A stretch of DNA of 64,000 nt from positions 3,625,001 to 3,689,000 of the forward strand of contig NZ_HG916852.1 of NCBI RefSeq assembly GCF_000577275.2, given 5' to 3'. The notes beneath the pieces were generated by a model. The model was not told the DNA's origin. It was given only the letters and a program-made list of their open reading frames with translations, and ran no database searches. This document shows, piece after piece, positions 27,032-36,594 of the stretch. Source of the DNA: Rhizobium favelukesii (GTDB taxonomy: Bacteria; Pseudomonadota; Alphaproteobacteria; Rhizobiales; Rhizobiaceae). Within the stretch, counting starts at the first letter, position 1, and each line of letters starts with the position of its first letter. Both the position numbers and the translations under genes were made by a program.

Positions 27032-27131
27032 CGGCTTTCTGATAAATGAATTTGCGAAACCGGAAAATTCGTCGCACCTTTTCAACCGGGAACATAACGC
27101 CACGAAAAGTGGCACAACCGGGAGACGGACG

Positions 27132-28292
27132 ATGAAATATCTTCTGAAATCGTGCACCGCGGCCCTCGCGAGCCTGAGCTTCGTGACGCAGGTTGCCGCC
27201 GCGGAGCCGCTGAAGGCGCTGGGCAACGGTGAAGGTGCGGTCAGCATTGTAGCCTGGGCGGGCTACATCGAGCGTGGCGAAAGCGACAAGAGCTACGACT
27301 GGGTCACCGCCTTCGAAAAGGAAACCGGCTGCAAGGTTTCCGTCAAGACGGCGGCGACGTCTGACGAAATGGTCTCGCTGATGAACGAAGGCGGCTTCGA
27401 TCTCGTCACCGCCTCCGGTGACGCATCGCTTCGCCTGATCGCCGGCAAGCGTGTGCAGCCGATCAATACCGACCTCATCCCGAGCTTCAAGAACGTCGAT
27501 CCGCGCCTGCAGAAGGGCCCGTGGTACACGGTCAACGACGTCCACTACGGCGTTCCCTACCTTTGGGGACCGAACGTGCTGATGTATAATACCGATGCCT
27601 TCAAGGGGAAGGCACCGAGCAGCTGGAAGGTCGTTTTCGAGGAAGAGACCCTTCCGGACGGCAAGTCCAACAAGGGTCGCGTCCAAGCCTATGACGGTCC
27701 GATCTACGTTGCCGATGCCGCGCTCTACCTGATGGCGCACAAGCCGGAACTCGGCATCAAGGATCCCTATGAGCTGAACGAAGATCAGTACAAGGCGGCC
27801 CTCGACCTACTGCGCGGCCAGCGCAAGCTCGTTTCGCGCTACTGGCACGACGCGATGATCCAGATCGACGACTTCAAGAACGAGGGCGTCGTGGCCTCCG
27901 GCTCCTGGCCCTTCCAGGTCAACCTGATGCAGGCTGACAAGCAGAAGATCGCCTCAACCTTCCCGGAAGAAGGGGCGACCGGCTGGGCCGATACGACCAT
28001 GCTGCATGTCGACAGCGAGCATCCGAACTGCGCCTACATGTGGATGGAACATTCGCTGCAGGCCAAGGTCCAGGGCGATGCCGCTGCCTGGTTCGGCGCC
28101 GTACCTTCGGTTCCCGCAGCCTGCAAGGGCAACGAACTGCTGACCGATGAAGGTTGCGCAACGAACGGCTATGATCATTTCGACAAGATCAAGTTCTGGA
28201 GAACGCCGACGGCCAAGTGCACGACGCAGGGCGAGTGCGTGCCGTATCACCGTTGGGTCTCCGACTATATCGGCGTGATCGGCGGACGATAA
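27132..28292 (+). CDS. Polyamine-type ABC transporter, periplasmic binding protein
   Basis: 386 residues with a Sec signal peptide (YLLKSCTAALASLSFVTQVAAA). The mature protein is a PotD/YdcS-like solute-binding protein: VSIVAWAGYIERGE near the N-terminus, YGVPYLWGPNVLMYN in the middle. It should bind putrescine, spermidine or a related amine in the periplasm and deliver it to the two permeases downstream. The adjacent aminobutyraldehyde-type dehydrogenase supports putrescine. GGGAGAC precedes the ATG. It is separated from the ATPase gene by a 197-bp gap holding a large inverted repeat. Confidence 0.9.
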   Translation: MKYLLKSCTAALASLSFVTQVAAAEPLKALGNGEGAVSIVAWAGYIERGESDKSYDWVTAFEKETGCKVSVKTAATSDEMVSLMNEGGFDLVTASGDASLRLIAGKRVQPINTDLIPSFKNVDPRLQKGPWYTVNDVHYGVPYLWGPNVLMYNTDAFKGKAPSSWKVVFEEETLPDGKSNKGRVQAYDGPIYVADAALYLMAHKPELGIKDPYELNEDQYKAALDLLRGQRKLVSRYWHDAMIQIDDFKNEGVVASGSWPFQVNLMQADKQKIASTFPEEGATGWADTTMLHVDSEHPNCAYMWMEHSLQAKVQGDAAAWFGAVPSVPAACKGNELLTDEGCATNGYDHFDKIKFWRTPTAKCTTQGECVPYHRWVSDYIGVIGGR

Positions 28293-28347
28293 TCTCGCCC
28301 GCAACCTCACCGTCTCCGTCAGCGGAGAAGACGCCCTTTGAGGGGCA

Positions 28348-28423
28348 GACGAGGGGACAACCGAAGACACGAGCGGACGTCCGAGCGCTGCGCGGCGACG
28401 GAAAGCCGACTTGTCCCCTCGTC
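28348..28423. repeat. Long hairpin between binding-protein and ATPase genes
   Basis: GACGAGGGGACAA (28348-28360) is the exact inverse of TTGTCCCCTCGTC (28411-28423), separated by 50 nt. In the operon mRNA it could form a stable stem that protects the binding-protein message or limits readthrough. The surrounding 28293-28489 shows no gene and resembles intergenic repeat DNA. Confidence 0.7.
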
Positions 28424-28489
28424 GAAGCCTTTGGGCCACCGCCTTCCTGCGGGGAGGACGAGACATCAGACACAATCCCGGAGTTTACA

Positions 28490-29476
28490 ATGACCCCCGC
28501 CGTCCGTTTCCAAAAGGTCTCACGCCATTTCGGGCAGGTTCGCGCCGTCGATGGCGTCAATCTCGAAATCGCGCCGGGCGAATTCTTCGCCATGCTTGGC
28601 CCTTCCGGATCCGGCAAGACGACCTGCCTGCGCCTGATCGCAGGCTTCGAGCAGCCGACGGGCGGCCACATCGAAATCTTCGGCGAGACAGCCGAGGGCA
28701 TTCCGCCTTATCGCCGCAACGTCAACACCGTCTTCCAGGACTACGCGCTCTTCCCGCATCTCAACATTCTCGACAACGTCGCCTACGGGCTGATGGTCAA
28801 GGGCATCGGTAAGGCGGAGCGCACCAAGGCTGCCGAGCAGGCGCTGGAGATGGTGAAGCTTCCCGGCTATGGCGCGCGCAGGCCCGGACAGCTTTCCGGC
28901 GGCCAGCGGCAGCGCGTGGCGCTCGCCCGCGCCCTCGTCAACAAGCCGAAGGTCCTTCTCCTCGACGAACCGCTCGGCGCCCTCGATCTGAAGCTGCGCG
29001 AGCAGATGCAAGAAGAGTTGAAGAGCCTGCAGCGCGCGCTCGGCATCACCTTCGTCTTCGTCACCCATGACCAGGGCGAGGCCCTGTCGATGGCAGACCG
29101 CGTCGCCGTCTTCAACAATGGCGGCATCGTCCAGGAGGGCACGCCGCACGACATCTATAGCCGCCCGAAGACCCGCTTCGTCGCCGATTTCGTTGGCTCC
29201 TCGAATGTCATCGCGCCCGAGGTGATGACTTCGCTCGGCGGCGAGACGCGTTGGGCGAGCCTGCGCCCGGAAGCGATCCATCTCGCTGGCGACGGCGTCG
29301 AGGCGCGCGTCCAGGCCGCAAGCTTCCTTGGCGCGGCAACCCGCCTCTCGGTCGATATCCGCGGCACCCGCCTGCATGTCATGCTGCCGGCCGGCACCAA
29401 CGTGCCGGATGTCGGCACGAGCGTCCGTCTCGTCTGGCAGCCCGTCGACGTGCACTACATGGATGACGCAGCATGA
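28490..29476 (+). CDS. Polyamine-type ABC transporter, ATPase
   Basis: 328-residue nucleotide-binding subunit. Walker A is GPSGSGKTT (about residues 38-46), signature [15 protein letters not shown], Walker B VLLLDEPLGALDLK and H-loop FVTHDQGEA. The C-terminal 90 residues are a TOBE domain, as in PotA. The ATG at 28490 begins the typical MTPAVRFQKVSRHFG sequence; the longer frame from 28217 overlaps the preceding gene. Its last 4 nt overlap the permease start (ATGA), showing translational coupling. Confidence 0.94.
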   Translation: MTPAVRFQKVSRHFGQVRAVDGVNLEIAPGEFFAMLGPSGSGKTTCLRLIAGFEQPTGGHIEIFGETAEGIPPYRRNVNTVFQDYALFPHLNILDNVAYGLMVKGIGKAERTKAAEQALEMVKLPGYGARRPGQLSGGQRQRVALARALVNKPKVLLLDEPLGALDLKLREQMQEELKSLQRALGITFVFVTHDQGEALSMADRVAVFNNGGIVQEGTPHDIYSRPKTRFVADFVGSSNVIAPEVMTSLGGETRWASLRPEAIHLAGDGVEARVQAASFLGAATRLSVDIRGTRLHVMLPAGTNVPDVGTSVRLVWQPVDVHYMDDAA

Positions 29477-30447
29477 CAGCGCTTGCCCTCACCAAGCCGG
29501 CCGAGCTGCGGGAAACGTCGATCCTGCCCGGTCGCGGCGGTTTTTTCGGACAGCTCTCCGATGCCTTCTGGCGGCATCCGAAGCTGCTGCTCTTCCTGAT
29601 GCTGACGCCGCCACTTTTGTGGCTCGGCATCATCTACATCGGCTCGCTGATCGCACTTCTACTGCAGAGCTTCTTCTCGATCGACGATTTCTCGGGCCTG
29701 GTGAACTACGAGTTCACGCTCGCGACCTATGCGCAGCTCCTCAGCCCGACGAACTTCGACATCATCATCCGCACCATCGTCATGGCGGCTTTGGTGACGC
29801 TGGCCTCCGCCGTCGTCGCCTTCCCCATTGCCTACTATGCCGCCCGCTACGCGCAGGGCAAATGGAAGGCGCTCTTCTATCTCGGCATCATGCTGCCGCT
29901 TTGGTCGAGCTACCTCGTGAAAATCTATGCCTGGAAACTCATCCTCGCCAAGGAAGGCATTCTCACCTGGATCTTCGCCAAGCTGCACCTTTCCTGGCTG
30001 CTCGACGGTGTCCTCAACCTGCCCGTCATCGGCGGCAATTCGCTCTCGGTCAGCTATCTCGGCACCTTCCTCGTCTTCGTCTATGTCTGGCTGCCCTACA
30101 TGATCCTGCCGACTCAGGCCGCACTGGAGCGTGTCCAGGCCAACCTCATCGAAGCCTCCGCCGATCTCGGTGCAACCCCGAGCCAGACCTTCCGCACGGT
30201 GCTCTTCCCGCTGGCGCTGCCCGGCATCGTTGCCGGCTCGATCTTCACCTTCTCGCTGACCTTGGGCGATTACATCATTCCGCAAATCATCGGCTCGTCG
30301 CGCCTTTTCATCGGCCAGGCGGTCTATGCCCAGCAGGGTACCGCCGGCAACGTCCCGCTCGCGGCAGCCTTCTCCGTCGTCCCGATCGTCATCATGGCCA
30401 TCTATCTTTGGCTTGCCAAGAAACAGGGGGCCTTCGATGCGCTCTGA
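29473..30447 (+). CDS. Polyamine-type ABC transporter permease, PotB/YdcU-like
   Basis: 324-residue inner-membrane permease with about six helices. The coupling-helix motif is [20 protein letters not shown], which contacts the ATPase. It overlaps the ATPase gene by 4 nt and the next permease gene by 11 nt. The pair of permeases forms the membrane channel for the binding protein encoded at 27132. Confidence 0.93.
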   Translation: MTALALTKPAELRETSILPGRGGFFGQLSDAFWRHPKLLLFLMLTPPLLWLGIIYIGSLIALLLQSFFSIDDFSGLVNYEFTLATYAQLLSPTNFDIIIRTIVMAALVTLASAVVAFPIAYYAARYAQGKWKALFYLGIMLPLWSSYLVKIYAWKLILAKEGILTWIFAKLHLSWLLDGVLNLPVIGGNSLSVSYLGTFLVFVYVWLPYMILPTQAALERVQANLIEASADLGATPSQTFRTVLFPLALPGIVAGSIFTFSLTLGDYIIPQIIGSSRLFIGQAVYAQQGTAGNVPLAAAFSVVPIVIMAIYLWLAKKQGAFDAL

Positions 30448-31252
30448 CCGTTCACAGCGTTCACCGCTGCTTCTGAAGATCGCCGCCGCGGGTGGCCTGC
30501 TCTTCCTGCATCTGCCGATCCTCTTGATCTTCGTCTACGCCTTCACCACCGAGGAGAGGAGTTATCAGTGGCCACCGCCGGGTCTGACGACGCAATGGTT
30601 CGCCGTTGCGTGGAACCGTCCCGATGTCTGGTCCGCGCTCGGCCTCTCCGTGCAGGTGGCCTGTGTTGCCACCGCCATCGCTCTGATACTCGGAACGCTT
30701 TGCGCAGCCGCGATCAGCCAGACGAAGTTCTTCGGTCGTGAAGCGATCTCACTCCTCGTCATCCTGCCGATCGCGCTGCCCGGCATCATCACCGGCATTG
30801 CGCTGCGTTCGGCCTTTAGCCTGTTCGACATCCCTTTCTCGGTCTGGACGATCGTGCTCGGCCACGCGACCTTCTGCGTCGTTGTCGTCTACAACAACGC
30901 CGTCGCCCGCTTCCGCCGCACCTCCGGCTCGCTGATCGAGGCGTCGATGGACCTTGGCGCCGACGGCTTCCAGACCTTCCGCCATGTCATCCTGCCCAAT
31001 ATCGGCACGGCGCTGCTCGCCGGCGGCATGCTTGCCTTCGCGCTGTCGTTCGACGAGGTCATCGTGACCACCTTCACCGGCGGCCAGCAATCGACGCTGC
31101 CGATCTGGATGCTCGAAGAACTCATCCGTCCGCGCCAGCGCCCGGTCACGAACGTGGTCGCAATGGTCGTCGTGCTCGTCACTTTCCTGCCGATCCTGGC
31201 AGCCTACTACCTCACCCGCGACGGCGATCAGGTCGCCGGAGCCGGCAAATAA
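30437..31252 (+). CDS. Polyamine-type ABC transporter permease, PotC/YdcV-like
   Basis: 271-residue inner-membrane permease with about six helices and coupling motif [20 protein letters not shown]. It starts at 30437 inside the end of the previous gene, so translation is coupled. A region rich in aromatic residues after the first helix ([13 protein letters not shown]) is typical of PotC proteins. A REP-like palindrome follows its stop codon. Confidence 0.93.
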   Translation: MRSDRSQRSPLLLKIAAAGGLLFLHLPILLIFVYAFTTEERSYQWPPPGLTTQWFAVAWNRPDVWSALGLSVQVACVATAIALILGTLCAAAISQTKFFGREAISLLVILPIALPGIITGIALRSAFSLFDIPFSVWTIVLGHATFCVVVVYNNAVARFRRTSGSLIEASMDLGADGFQTFRHVILPNIGTALLAGGMLAFALSFDEVIVTTFTGGQQSTLPIWMLEELIRPRQRPVTNVVAMVVVLVTFLPILAAYYLTRDGDQVAGAGK

Positions 31253-31256
31253 CCCA

Positions 31257-31305
31257 GAGTGGGATGCGGAAAAGTGTGAAGCGGTTTTCCGCCCACATCC
31301 CACTC
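31257..31305. repeat. REP-like intergenic palindrome
   Basis: An outer stem GAGTGGGATG (31257-31266) / CATCCCACTC (31296-31305) encloses an inner stem CGGAAAA (31267-31273) / TTTTCCG (31285-31291) with loop GTGTGAAGCGG. This resembles small palindromes scattered between genes in Rhizobium and Sinorhizobium. It lies inside the operon, so it may tune mRNA stability between permease and dehydrogenase. Confidence 0.75.
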
Positions 31306-31328
31306 GACCAACGACAAGGGAGAACATC

Positions 31329-32756
31329 ATGGACACCGCGATGCTGATTGGATCCCGCTTCGAAGCGGGCACGGAAACGGAAGAGCACATCCTGAACCCG
31401 AAGACGGGCGAGACAGTGCTTGACCTGCCGGAAGCCTCGCTTGGCCAGATCGACGCCGCCGTCGATGCCGCCGACAGCGCGTTCAGGAGCTGGTCGCAGA
31501 CGACACCGGGGGAACGCTCCGGCTACCTCCTGAAGATCGCCGATGCGATCGAGAAGGCGGCGCAGGGCTTTGCAACGCTGGAAGCGCTGAACTGCGGCAA
31601 GCCGATCAACGCCGTGCTCAATGACGAAATCCCGGCGATCGTCGATTGTTATCGCTTCTTCGCCGGCGCCGTGCGCAACCTGCATGGACCGGTCGCTGGA
31701 GAGTATCTGCCGAACCACACCTCGATGATCCGCCGTGACCCGGTCGGCATTGTCGGCTCGATCGCGCCGTGGAACTACCCGCTGATGATGATGGCCTGGA
31801 AGCTCGCTCCGGCCATCGCCGGCGGCAACACCGTCGTCTTCAAACCCTCCGAGCAGACGCCGCTGACGGCGCTGAAGATGGCGAAGCTCCTCGCCGATAT
31901 CCTGCCGGAGGGCGTCGTCAACGTCATCCTCGGCCGCGGCGAGAGCGTCGGCAATGCCCTGATCAACCATCCGAAGATCGGCATGGTCTCGATCACTGGC
32001 GATGTCGCCACCGGCAAGAAGGTGTTGCAGGCTGCTGCCAAGACCGTCAAGCGCACGCATCTGGAGCTGGGCGGCAAGGCGCCGGTCATCGTCTTCGACG
32101 ACGCCGATATCGATGCCGTCGTCGCAGGCATCCGCACCTTCGGCTACTACAACGCCGGCCAGGACTGCACCGCCGCCTGCCGCATCTATGCCGACGCCAA
32201 GGTCTACGACAAGTTCGTCGCCGACCTCTCCTCGGCCGTCTCCTCGATCAGGTTCAATCAGGCCGACGACACCGAAAACGAGATCGGCCCGCTGATCTCC
32301 AAGCGCCAGCGCGACCGTGTCGAAAGTTTCGTCACCCGGGCTGCCGAGCACAAGCACATGGAGGTCACGACGGGCGGCAAGTCATCGGGCGAGAAGGGCT
32401 TTTTCTTCGCGCCGACCGTCATCGCCGGCGCCACGCAGGATGACGAAATCGTTCGCCGCGAGGTCTTCGGTCCGGTTGTCTCGGTCACCCGCTTCAGCGA
32501 TGTCGAGGATGCTGTCACCTGGGCGAACGATAGCGATTACGGCCTCGCCTCGTCGGTCTGGACCAAAGACATCAGTCGCGGCATGAAGACGGCCGCCCGC
32601 CTGCAATATGGCTGCACCTGGATCAACACCCACTTCATGCTCACCAACGAGATGCCGCATGGCGGCTTGAAGCAGTCCGGCTACGGCAAGGACATGTCGG
32701 TCTACGCGCTGGAAGACTACACCGCCGTCCGGCACGTGATGATCAATCACGGCTGA
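31329..32756 (+). CDS. patD: Gamma-aminobutyraldehyde-type aldehyde dehydrogenase
   Basis: 475-residue NAD(P)-dependent dehydrogenase. Catalytic Cys lies in [13 protein letters not shown], catalytic Glu in [13 protein letters not shown] and the Rossmann motif in [13 protein letters not shown]. Closest in appearance to YdcW/PatD enzymes that oxidise 4-aminobutanal from putrescine to GABA. Placement directly after a putrescine-type importer supports this, although the first step (transaminase or oxidase) is not in this window. An AAGGGAG site precedes the ATG. A betaine-aldehyde substrate cannot be excluded. Confidence 0.85.
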   Translation: MDTAMLIGSRFEAGTETEEHILNPKTGETVLDLPEASLGQIDAAVDAADSAFRSWSQTTPGERSGYLLKIADAIEKAAQGFATLEALNCGKPINAVLNDEIPAIVDCYRFFAGAVRNLHGPVAGEYLPNHTSMIRRDPVGIVGSIAPWNYPLMMMAWKLAPAIAGGNTVVFKPSEQTPLTALKMAKLLADILPEGVVNVILGRGESVGNALINHPKIGMVSITGDVATGKKVLQAAAKTVKRTHLELGGKAPVIVFDDADIDAVVAGIRTFGYYNAGQDCTAACRIYADAKVYDKFVADLSSAVSSIRFNQADDTENEIGPLISKRQRDRVESFVTRAAEHKHMEVTTGGKSSGEKGFFFAPTVIAGATQDDEIVRREVFGPVVSVTRFSDVEDAVTWANDSDYGLASSVWTKDISRGMKTAARLQYGCTWINTHFMLTNEMPHGGLKQSGYGKDMSVYALEDYTAVRHVMINHG

Positions 32757-32815
32757 CCTGCGCCGGGCCGAATGGCCCGGCCGCCACACAAACAAACATG
32801 CAAAGGGGAGCCTAC

Positions 32816-33310
32816 ATGAAACGCCGTACCATTCTTGCCGCCCTCGGCGGCATCTGTCTCGCCTCGACCCTTGCCGGAATGCCGGCTTATGCTGCCGACC
32901 AGACGCCGCTGGCGGTCGTGGAACAGTATCTGGCTGCATGGAACGCCCATGACGCCGCCAAGGCCGCCTCCTATTTCGATGAGAAGGTGAGTTATTACGA
33001 CGCATCCGTCGGCAAGCCGACAGTCGGCAAGGCCGAAGCCAAGGCTGCCGTGATTGACAACTTCATGACCGCCGTGCCCGACTTGAAATGGATGATGCGC
33101 GGCGATCCGATCGTCAGCGGAAACAAGGTCTCGTTCGAGTGGACCTTCACAGGAACGAACAGCGGTGCCTGGGCGGATGGGACGGCCGCCACCAACAAGT
33201 CCTTCTCGTTCGACGGCGCCTCGGTCTTCGTCATCGAGAAGGGAGCGATCAAGCAGCAGTCCGACTATTACGACGCCCTTGGCTTCTACAAGCAACTGGG
33301 CCTGATGTAG
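32816..33310 (+). CDS. Secreted NTF2-like (SnoaL-type) protein
   Basis: 164 residues. A signal peptide (RRTILAALGGICLASTLAGM to AYA) precedes one NTF2-like fold, about residues 30-160 (AVVEQYLAAWNAHDAAKAAS onward). Such small cone-shaped proteins act as isomerases, hydrolases or ligand carriers, and this one should be periplasmic. AAGGGGAG lies 8 nt before the ATG. It follows the dehydrogenase by 59 bp and may be the last gene of the importer operon, where an accessory role in amine or aldehyde handling is conceivable. Confidence 0.8.
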   Translation: MKRRTILAALGGICLASTLAGMPAYAADQTPLAVVEQYLAAWNAHDAAKAASYFDEKVSYYDASVGKPTVGKAEAKAAVIDNFMTAVPDLKWMMRGDPIVSGNKVSFEWTFTGTNSGAWADGTAATNKSFSFDGASVFVIEKGAIKQQSDYYDALGFYKQLGLM

Positions 33311-33460
33311 CAGACTGCCTCGCCGCGTGCCTGCCGACGTGGCAAACTTGCCTGCGCGAAGCACTGGCGCCTGACGGCCATACCAATTGTGGGCCATCGG
33401 ACATGGAACCATTCTCTTTGTCCCGCGTCATCGTGACGTGGAACACGGAGGAAATCATCC

Positions 33461-33634
33461 ATGCTCAAATGGGCTCTCATATTTTTCGTTGTGTCTCTGG
33501 TCGCCGGCTTCCTCGGTTTTTCCGGCGTCTCAGCGGCAACGGCAACGATCGCGCGGGTTCTGTTCGGCATTGCGCTGGTAATCTTCCTGATCTTCCTCGT
33601 CCTCGCGCTGTTGGCTGGCAGTGCGGTGTTTTAG
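33461..33634 (+). CDS. DUF1328-type small membrane protein, 57 aa
   Basis: Two hydrophobic helices joined by a short turn: [19 protein letters not shown] and [20 protein letters not shown]. This matches the short DUF1328 (YtjA-like) inner-membrane proteins, of unknown function, often induced under stress. CGGAGG precedes the ATG by about 9 nt. The stop (TAG, 33632-33634) overlaps the stop of the convergent cyclase gene (TAA, 33633-33631). Confidence 0.85.
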   Translation: MLKWALIFFVVSLVAGFLGFSGVSAATATIARVLFGIALVIFLIFLVLALLAGSAVF

Positions 33635-34873
33635 CCCGCTGCCAGGCGTTGAGCGGCGAAAAGAGGCACCGGTTCCTTGAAGCCTTTCAGGGACACAGCT
33701 CCCAGCCCCTGGAAGGCAAGACCACGTGCTGCCGCTTCGGCGGCAGCACGTGTGTTGGGGCAGACGAGAGTCTGCGAAGGCCCTGCGACGGAAGAAACAC
33801 GCGCCGCGAGATTAACCGTCCTTCCGAAGATATCGCCGTCACGCGGCACCACCTGTCCGGTAGCCACGCCGACTCGCACAGGCGGCAACTCATCCAAACG
33901 GCTTTTCTCCACCAGCGACAACGATGCTTGCACCGCAGAAGCCGCGTCCGGGAACAGCATCATCACCCCATCCCCCAGCGGCTTGACGATCCGTCCGTCG
34001 AACGCGCACGAAAGACGTTGCGCGATTGCTTCAAAGCGGGCGGCCTTCTCGGCGGCGGAAACGTCACCGATCTCATGCGTCAGCCCGGTGAAACCGGAGA
34101 GATCGGCGAAGGCCGCGGCCGGCAAGCTCTCCTCGTCACCAGGTTCCAGGCCGTGCTCGCGCAGCGCATCCTGCAGCCTCCCGACGATGTTGTCGAAAAC
34201 CGCCTCCTCCAGCATCCGCCGCTGCAACAGGAAGAGCATTCGGAAACCGATCCGCTGCAGCGACAGCCGCTTTGCGGCGGAAATCTCCAGAAGATGGCGA
34301 TAGCTCAGGCCCGCATTCAGCATCGGCTCCTCGACCTCGCCGCGGAAGAGGTCGCGCATCGTGTCGACGCAGCGGCGAACCGCATGACCGAAGACGCGCA
34401 ACACCCGCTCCATGCAACCGAGGCACCAAGCTGTGTGCACTCCCTCAAAAGCCGGATGAATTCTACATCGTCCTCGCGAAGCGGCTGATCCACCGAAAGC
34501 GGCGGCAGACTGGCGCATGTCCTCACGCCATTGAGCATGTCGAGATCGATTTGGCCTGCCGTCATCTCAGCCAAAACCAATGTCTCGGTCATCATCACCG
34601 GCTCGAACATCAGCTGATTGGCGAACTCCAGAGAAAAGATCTGCCGCTTCAAACCTCCGCCAGCACATCCAGGCCGATGCCGGCATCCTGCAGGGCAAGG
34701 ATCAATCGGAGCTGGCTGACATCGCTTGCGGCATAACCGGCATGTCCGGGGCCGATGATCTGTAAGCGCTCGAGATTGCTGAGGCGGACATCGTCGCAGC
34801 CAGCAAGTGCCAACAATCTCTCACGCCGCAACGCTTCCATCACGGCAACCTCTGGAGAAGGAGATTGCTTCAT
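33631..34873 (-). pseudogene. Class III adenylate/guanylate cyclase gene with two frameshifts
   Basis: Three consecutive frames rebuild one protein of about 414 residues. The first (34873-34649) ends at GIGLDVLAEV with a premature TGA; one extra T near 34651 would restore it. The second continues KRQIFSLEFANQLMF to CTQLGASVA, and one extra base near 34415 joins it to MERVLRVFGHAVRR. The C-terminal catalytic domain is sound: AAAFADLSGFTGLT and KPLGDGVMMLFPD carry the metal aspartates, and DIFGRTVNLAARV the transition-state residues. The N-terminal part (LSNLERLQIIGPGHAG) looks helix-turn-helix-like. Both defects are single-base losses, so either decay or sequencing error is possible. Confidence 0.75.
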
Positions 34874-34906
34874 ACATCCGTGCGCCCCTCCACGCAGCCA
34901 AAGGGG

Positions 34907-35581
34907 TTAGAGGAGGCTCGCACCGACATTGATGGCAAGCGCCAGGATCGTCGTATTAAACAGGAACGACAGGATGGAATGCAGGAGCGTCAGCTTGCGC
35001 ATGGTCACCGATGTCGTCGCGACGTCGGCCGTCTGCGATGCCACGCCGATTGTGAACGAGTAATAGAGGAAGTCCCAATAGACCGGCTCGTCATTGCCTT
35101 CCGGAAACTTCAGCCCTTCCCCCTTGTCCTCTCCGCCATAGAAGCGATGTGCATAGTGTACCGTGAACAAGGTATGCAGGAATGCCCAGGAGATTAGAAT
35201 CGTGGCGATTGCACCAAGCGCTCGTACGAGTGCTTCGCCTGCCACAGCCTCCTTGGCTGTATGAAGCTCCAGTGCGATGCCGGCGATGCTGGCGAGCGCC
35301 GCCAGGATCGACAGCGCCAGCAGGAAGACGTCTGAAAAGTCAAGATCCTCCGCCCGCTTGCGGATGCTCGCAACGCTCGCTCGCAACATCCGGCGCCAGG
35401 TGAGCGCCGTAAACACGATTGCGCCGACGTTCCAGCCGAAGATCAGGTTCTGCGGGTTGACCTGGCGGCTCGTCAAAAGCAGGAACGTCGCCAGCCCGGC
35501 GGCCACGGCGACGACGAACACCAGATGCCTTCGCACTTGCCCCATGACCCAGCTTTCCAGATCCTTCGCGGATTCCGCCAT
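34907..35581 (-). CDS. DUF1345 family membrane protein
   Basis: 224 residues with five or six membrane segments (LVFVVAVAAGLATFLLLTS, AIVFTALTW, VFLLALSILAALASIAGIAL, ILISWAFLHTLFTVHYA, ILSFLFNTTILALAINV). The family signature YWDFLYYSFTIGVASQTADV is present. No biochemical role is established for DUF1345. It ends 33 bp from the cyclase gene start in the same direction, and could share its transcript. Confidence 0.85.
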   Translation of the reverse strand: MAESAKDLESWVMGQVRRHLVFVVAVAAGLATFLLLTSRQVNPQNLIFGWNVGAIVFTALTWRRMLRASVASIRKRAEDLDFSDVFLLALSILAALASIAGIALELHTAKEAVAGEALVRALGAIATILISWAFLHTLFTVHYAHRFYGGEDKGEGLKFPEGNDEPVYWDFLYYSFTIGVASQTADVATTSVTMRKLTLLHSILSFLFNTTILALAINVGASLL

Positions 35582-35646
35582 TGAACGCTCCGCCCGTGCG
35601 AGATCGTCCTTGATATCAGCATGATGGCAGCGGGAGCAATACGATC

Positions 35647-36378
35647 TCAGCCGGTCCAGCCACCGTCGACGACATGGATCTGACCTGTCGTGAAGCCGGA
35701 TTCGTCGCCGGCGAGATAGGTCACGAGAGCAGCAATCTCCTCTGGCGTTGCAATCCGCCCCATCGGCTGGCGGGCGATGAAATCCTTGAGCGCCTTCTCG
35801 TAGTCGCCCGTCGCACGCAAACGATCGTGCAACGACGGACTGTCCACGGTGCCGGGGCAGATCGCATTGGCGCGGATGCCTTTGGCAACAAAGTCAGAGG
35901 CGATCGACTTGGTGAGCCCGATCACGGCCGCCTTCGACGCGCCGTAGGCGAAGCGGTTGGGCACGCCTTTCACACTGGAGGCGACCGACGCCATGTTGAC
36001 GATTGACCCCTTACCCTTCTCCAGCATGCCGGGAAGAAAGGTGCGGCAGGTCGTATACATCGCCCTTGCGTTCAGGTTGAAGGAGAAGTCCCAGTCCTTC
36101 TCCTCGCATTCCAATATCGAGCCAGCATGAACGAAGCCGGCGCAATTGAAGAGAACGTCGATCGGACCGATCTCCGTCGCGAAGGAGCGAACGGCGTCGC
36201 TATCGAGCACATTGAGGGTATGCCTTTCTGCGCCCTCAAGCGTGGAAAGCGTCTTCTCATTGATATCGGTCGCATAGACATGCGCGCCGAGCGAAAGGAA
36301 GCGCTCCGCACTCGCTCGACCGATACCCTGACCTGCCGCCGTAATGACGACTTTCTTGCCTTCCAGACCGTGACTCAT
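35647..36378 (-). CDS. SDR oxidoreductase, probable 2-keto-3-deoxy-L-fuconate dehydrogenase
   Basis: 243-residue short-chain dehydrogenase. The cofactor motif is TAAGQGIGRASAERF (the usual TGGG replaced by TAAG), NCAGF follows, and the catalytic Tyr-Lys is YGASKAAVIGL with Ser in MASVASSVKGVPN. The TAAGQGIG variant and short length resemble human BDH2 and bacterial 2-keto-3-deoxy-L-fuconate dehydrogenases. The divergent neighbour is an L-fuconolactonase-like hydrolase, which supports a role in non-phosphorylated L-fucose breakdown. The ATG at 36378 is preferred to an upstream one at 36426. Confidence 0.8.
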   Translation of the reverse strand: MSHGLEGKKVVITAAGQGIGRASAERFLSLGAHVYATDINEKTLSTLEGAERHTLNVLDSDAVRSFATEIGPIDVLFNCAGFVHAGSILECEEKDWDFSFNLNARAMYTTCRTFLPGMLEKGKGSIVNMASVASSVKGVPNRFAYGASKAAVIGLTKSIASDFVAKGIRANAICPGTVDSPSLHDRLRATGDYEKALKDFIARQPMGRIATPEEIAALVTYLAGDESGFTTGQIHVVDGGWTG

Positions 36379-36594
36379 GCATCCTCCCAAAATCCCAGCG
36401 CTTGCGGCGCACTCATTCATATGCAAACAATATATTCAAATTGGCGTCAACCTGTATAACGCGCGCTTCGCTCGCTGGAGAAACCCTAGTCAATTTAGGG
36501 CCGACGGGCACGGGAAATCTCTGATCCCGCGGCGCCAGCCGACGAGATGCCGCAGCTCGGCGGCAGACAGCATGGCATGAATGGGAGGAACCGC

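Noticed and set aside
33088..34488. A 466-codon plus-strand frame over the broken cyclase region
   Set aside because: It crosses the NTF2-like gene, the small membrane gene and the cyclase in wrong frames. The cyclase motifs on the minus strand explain the region better.
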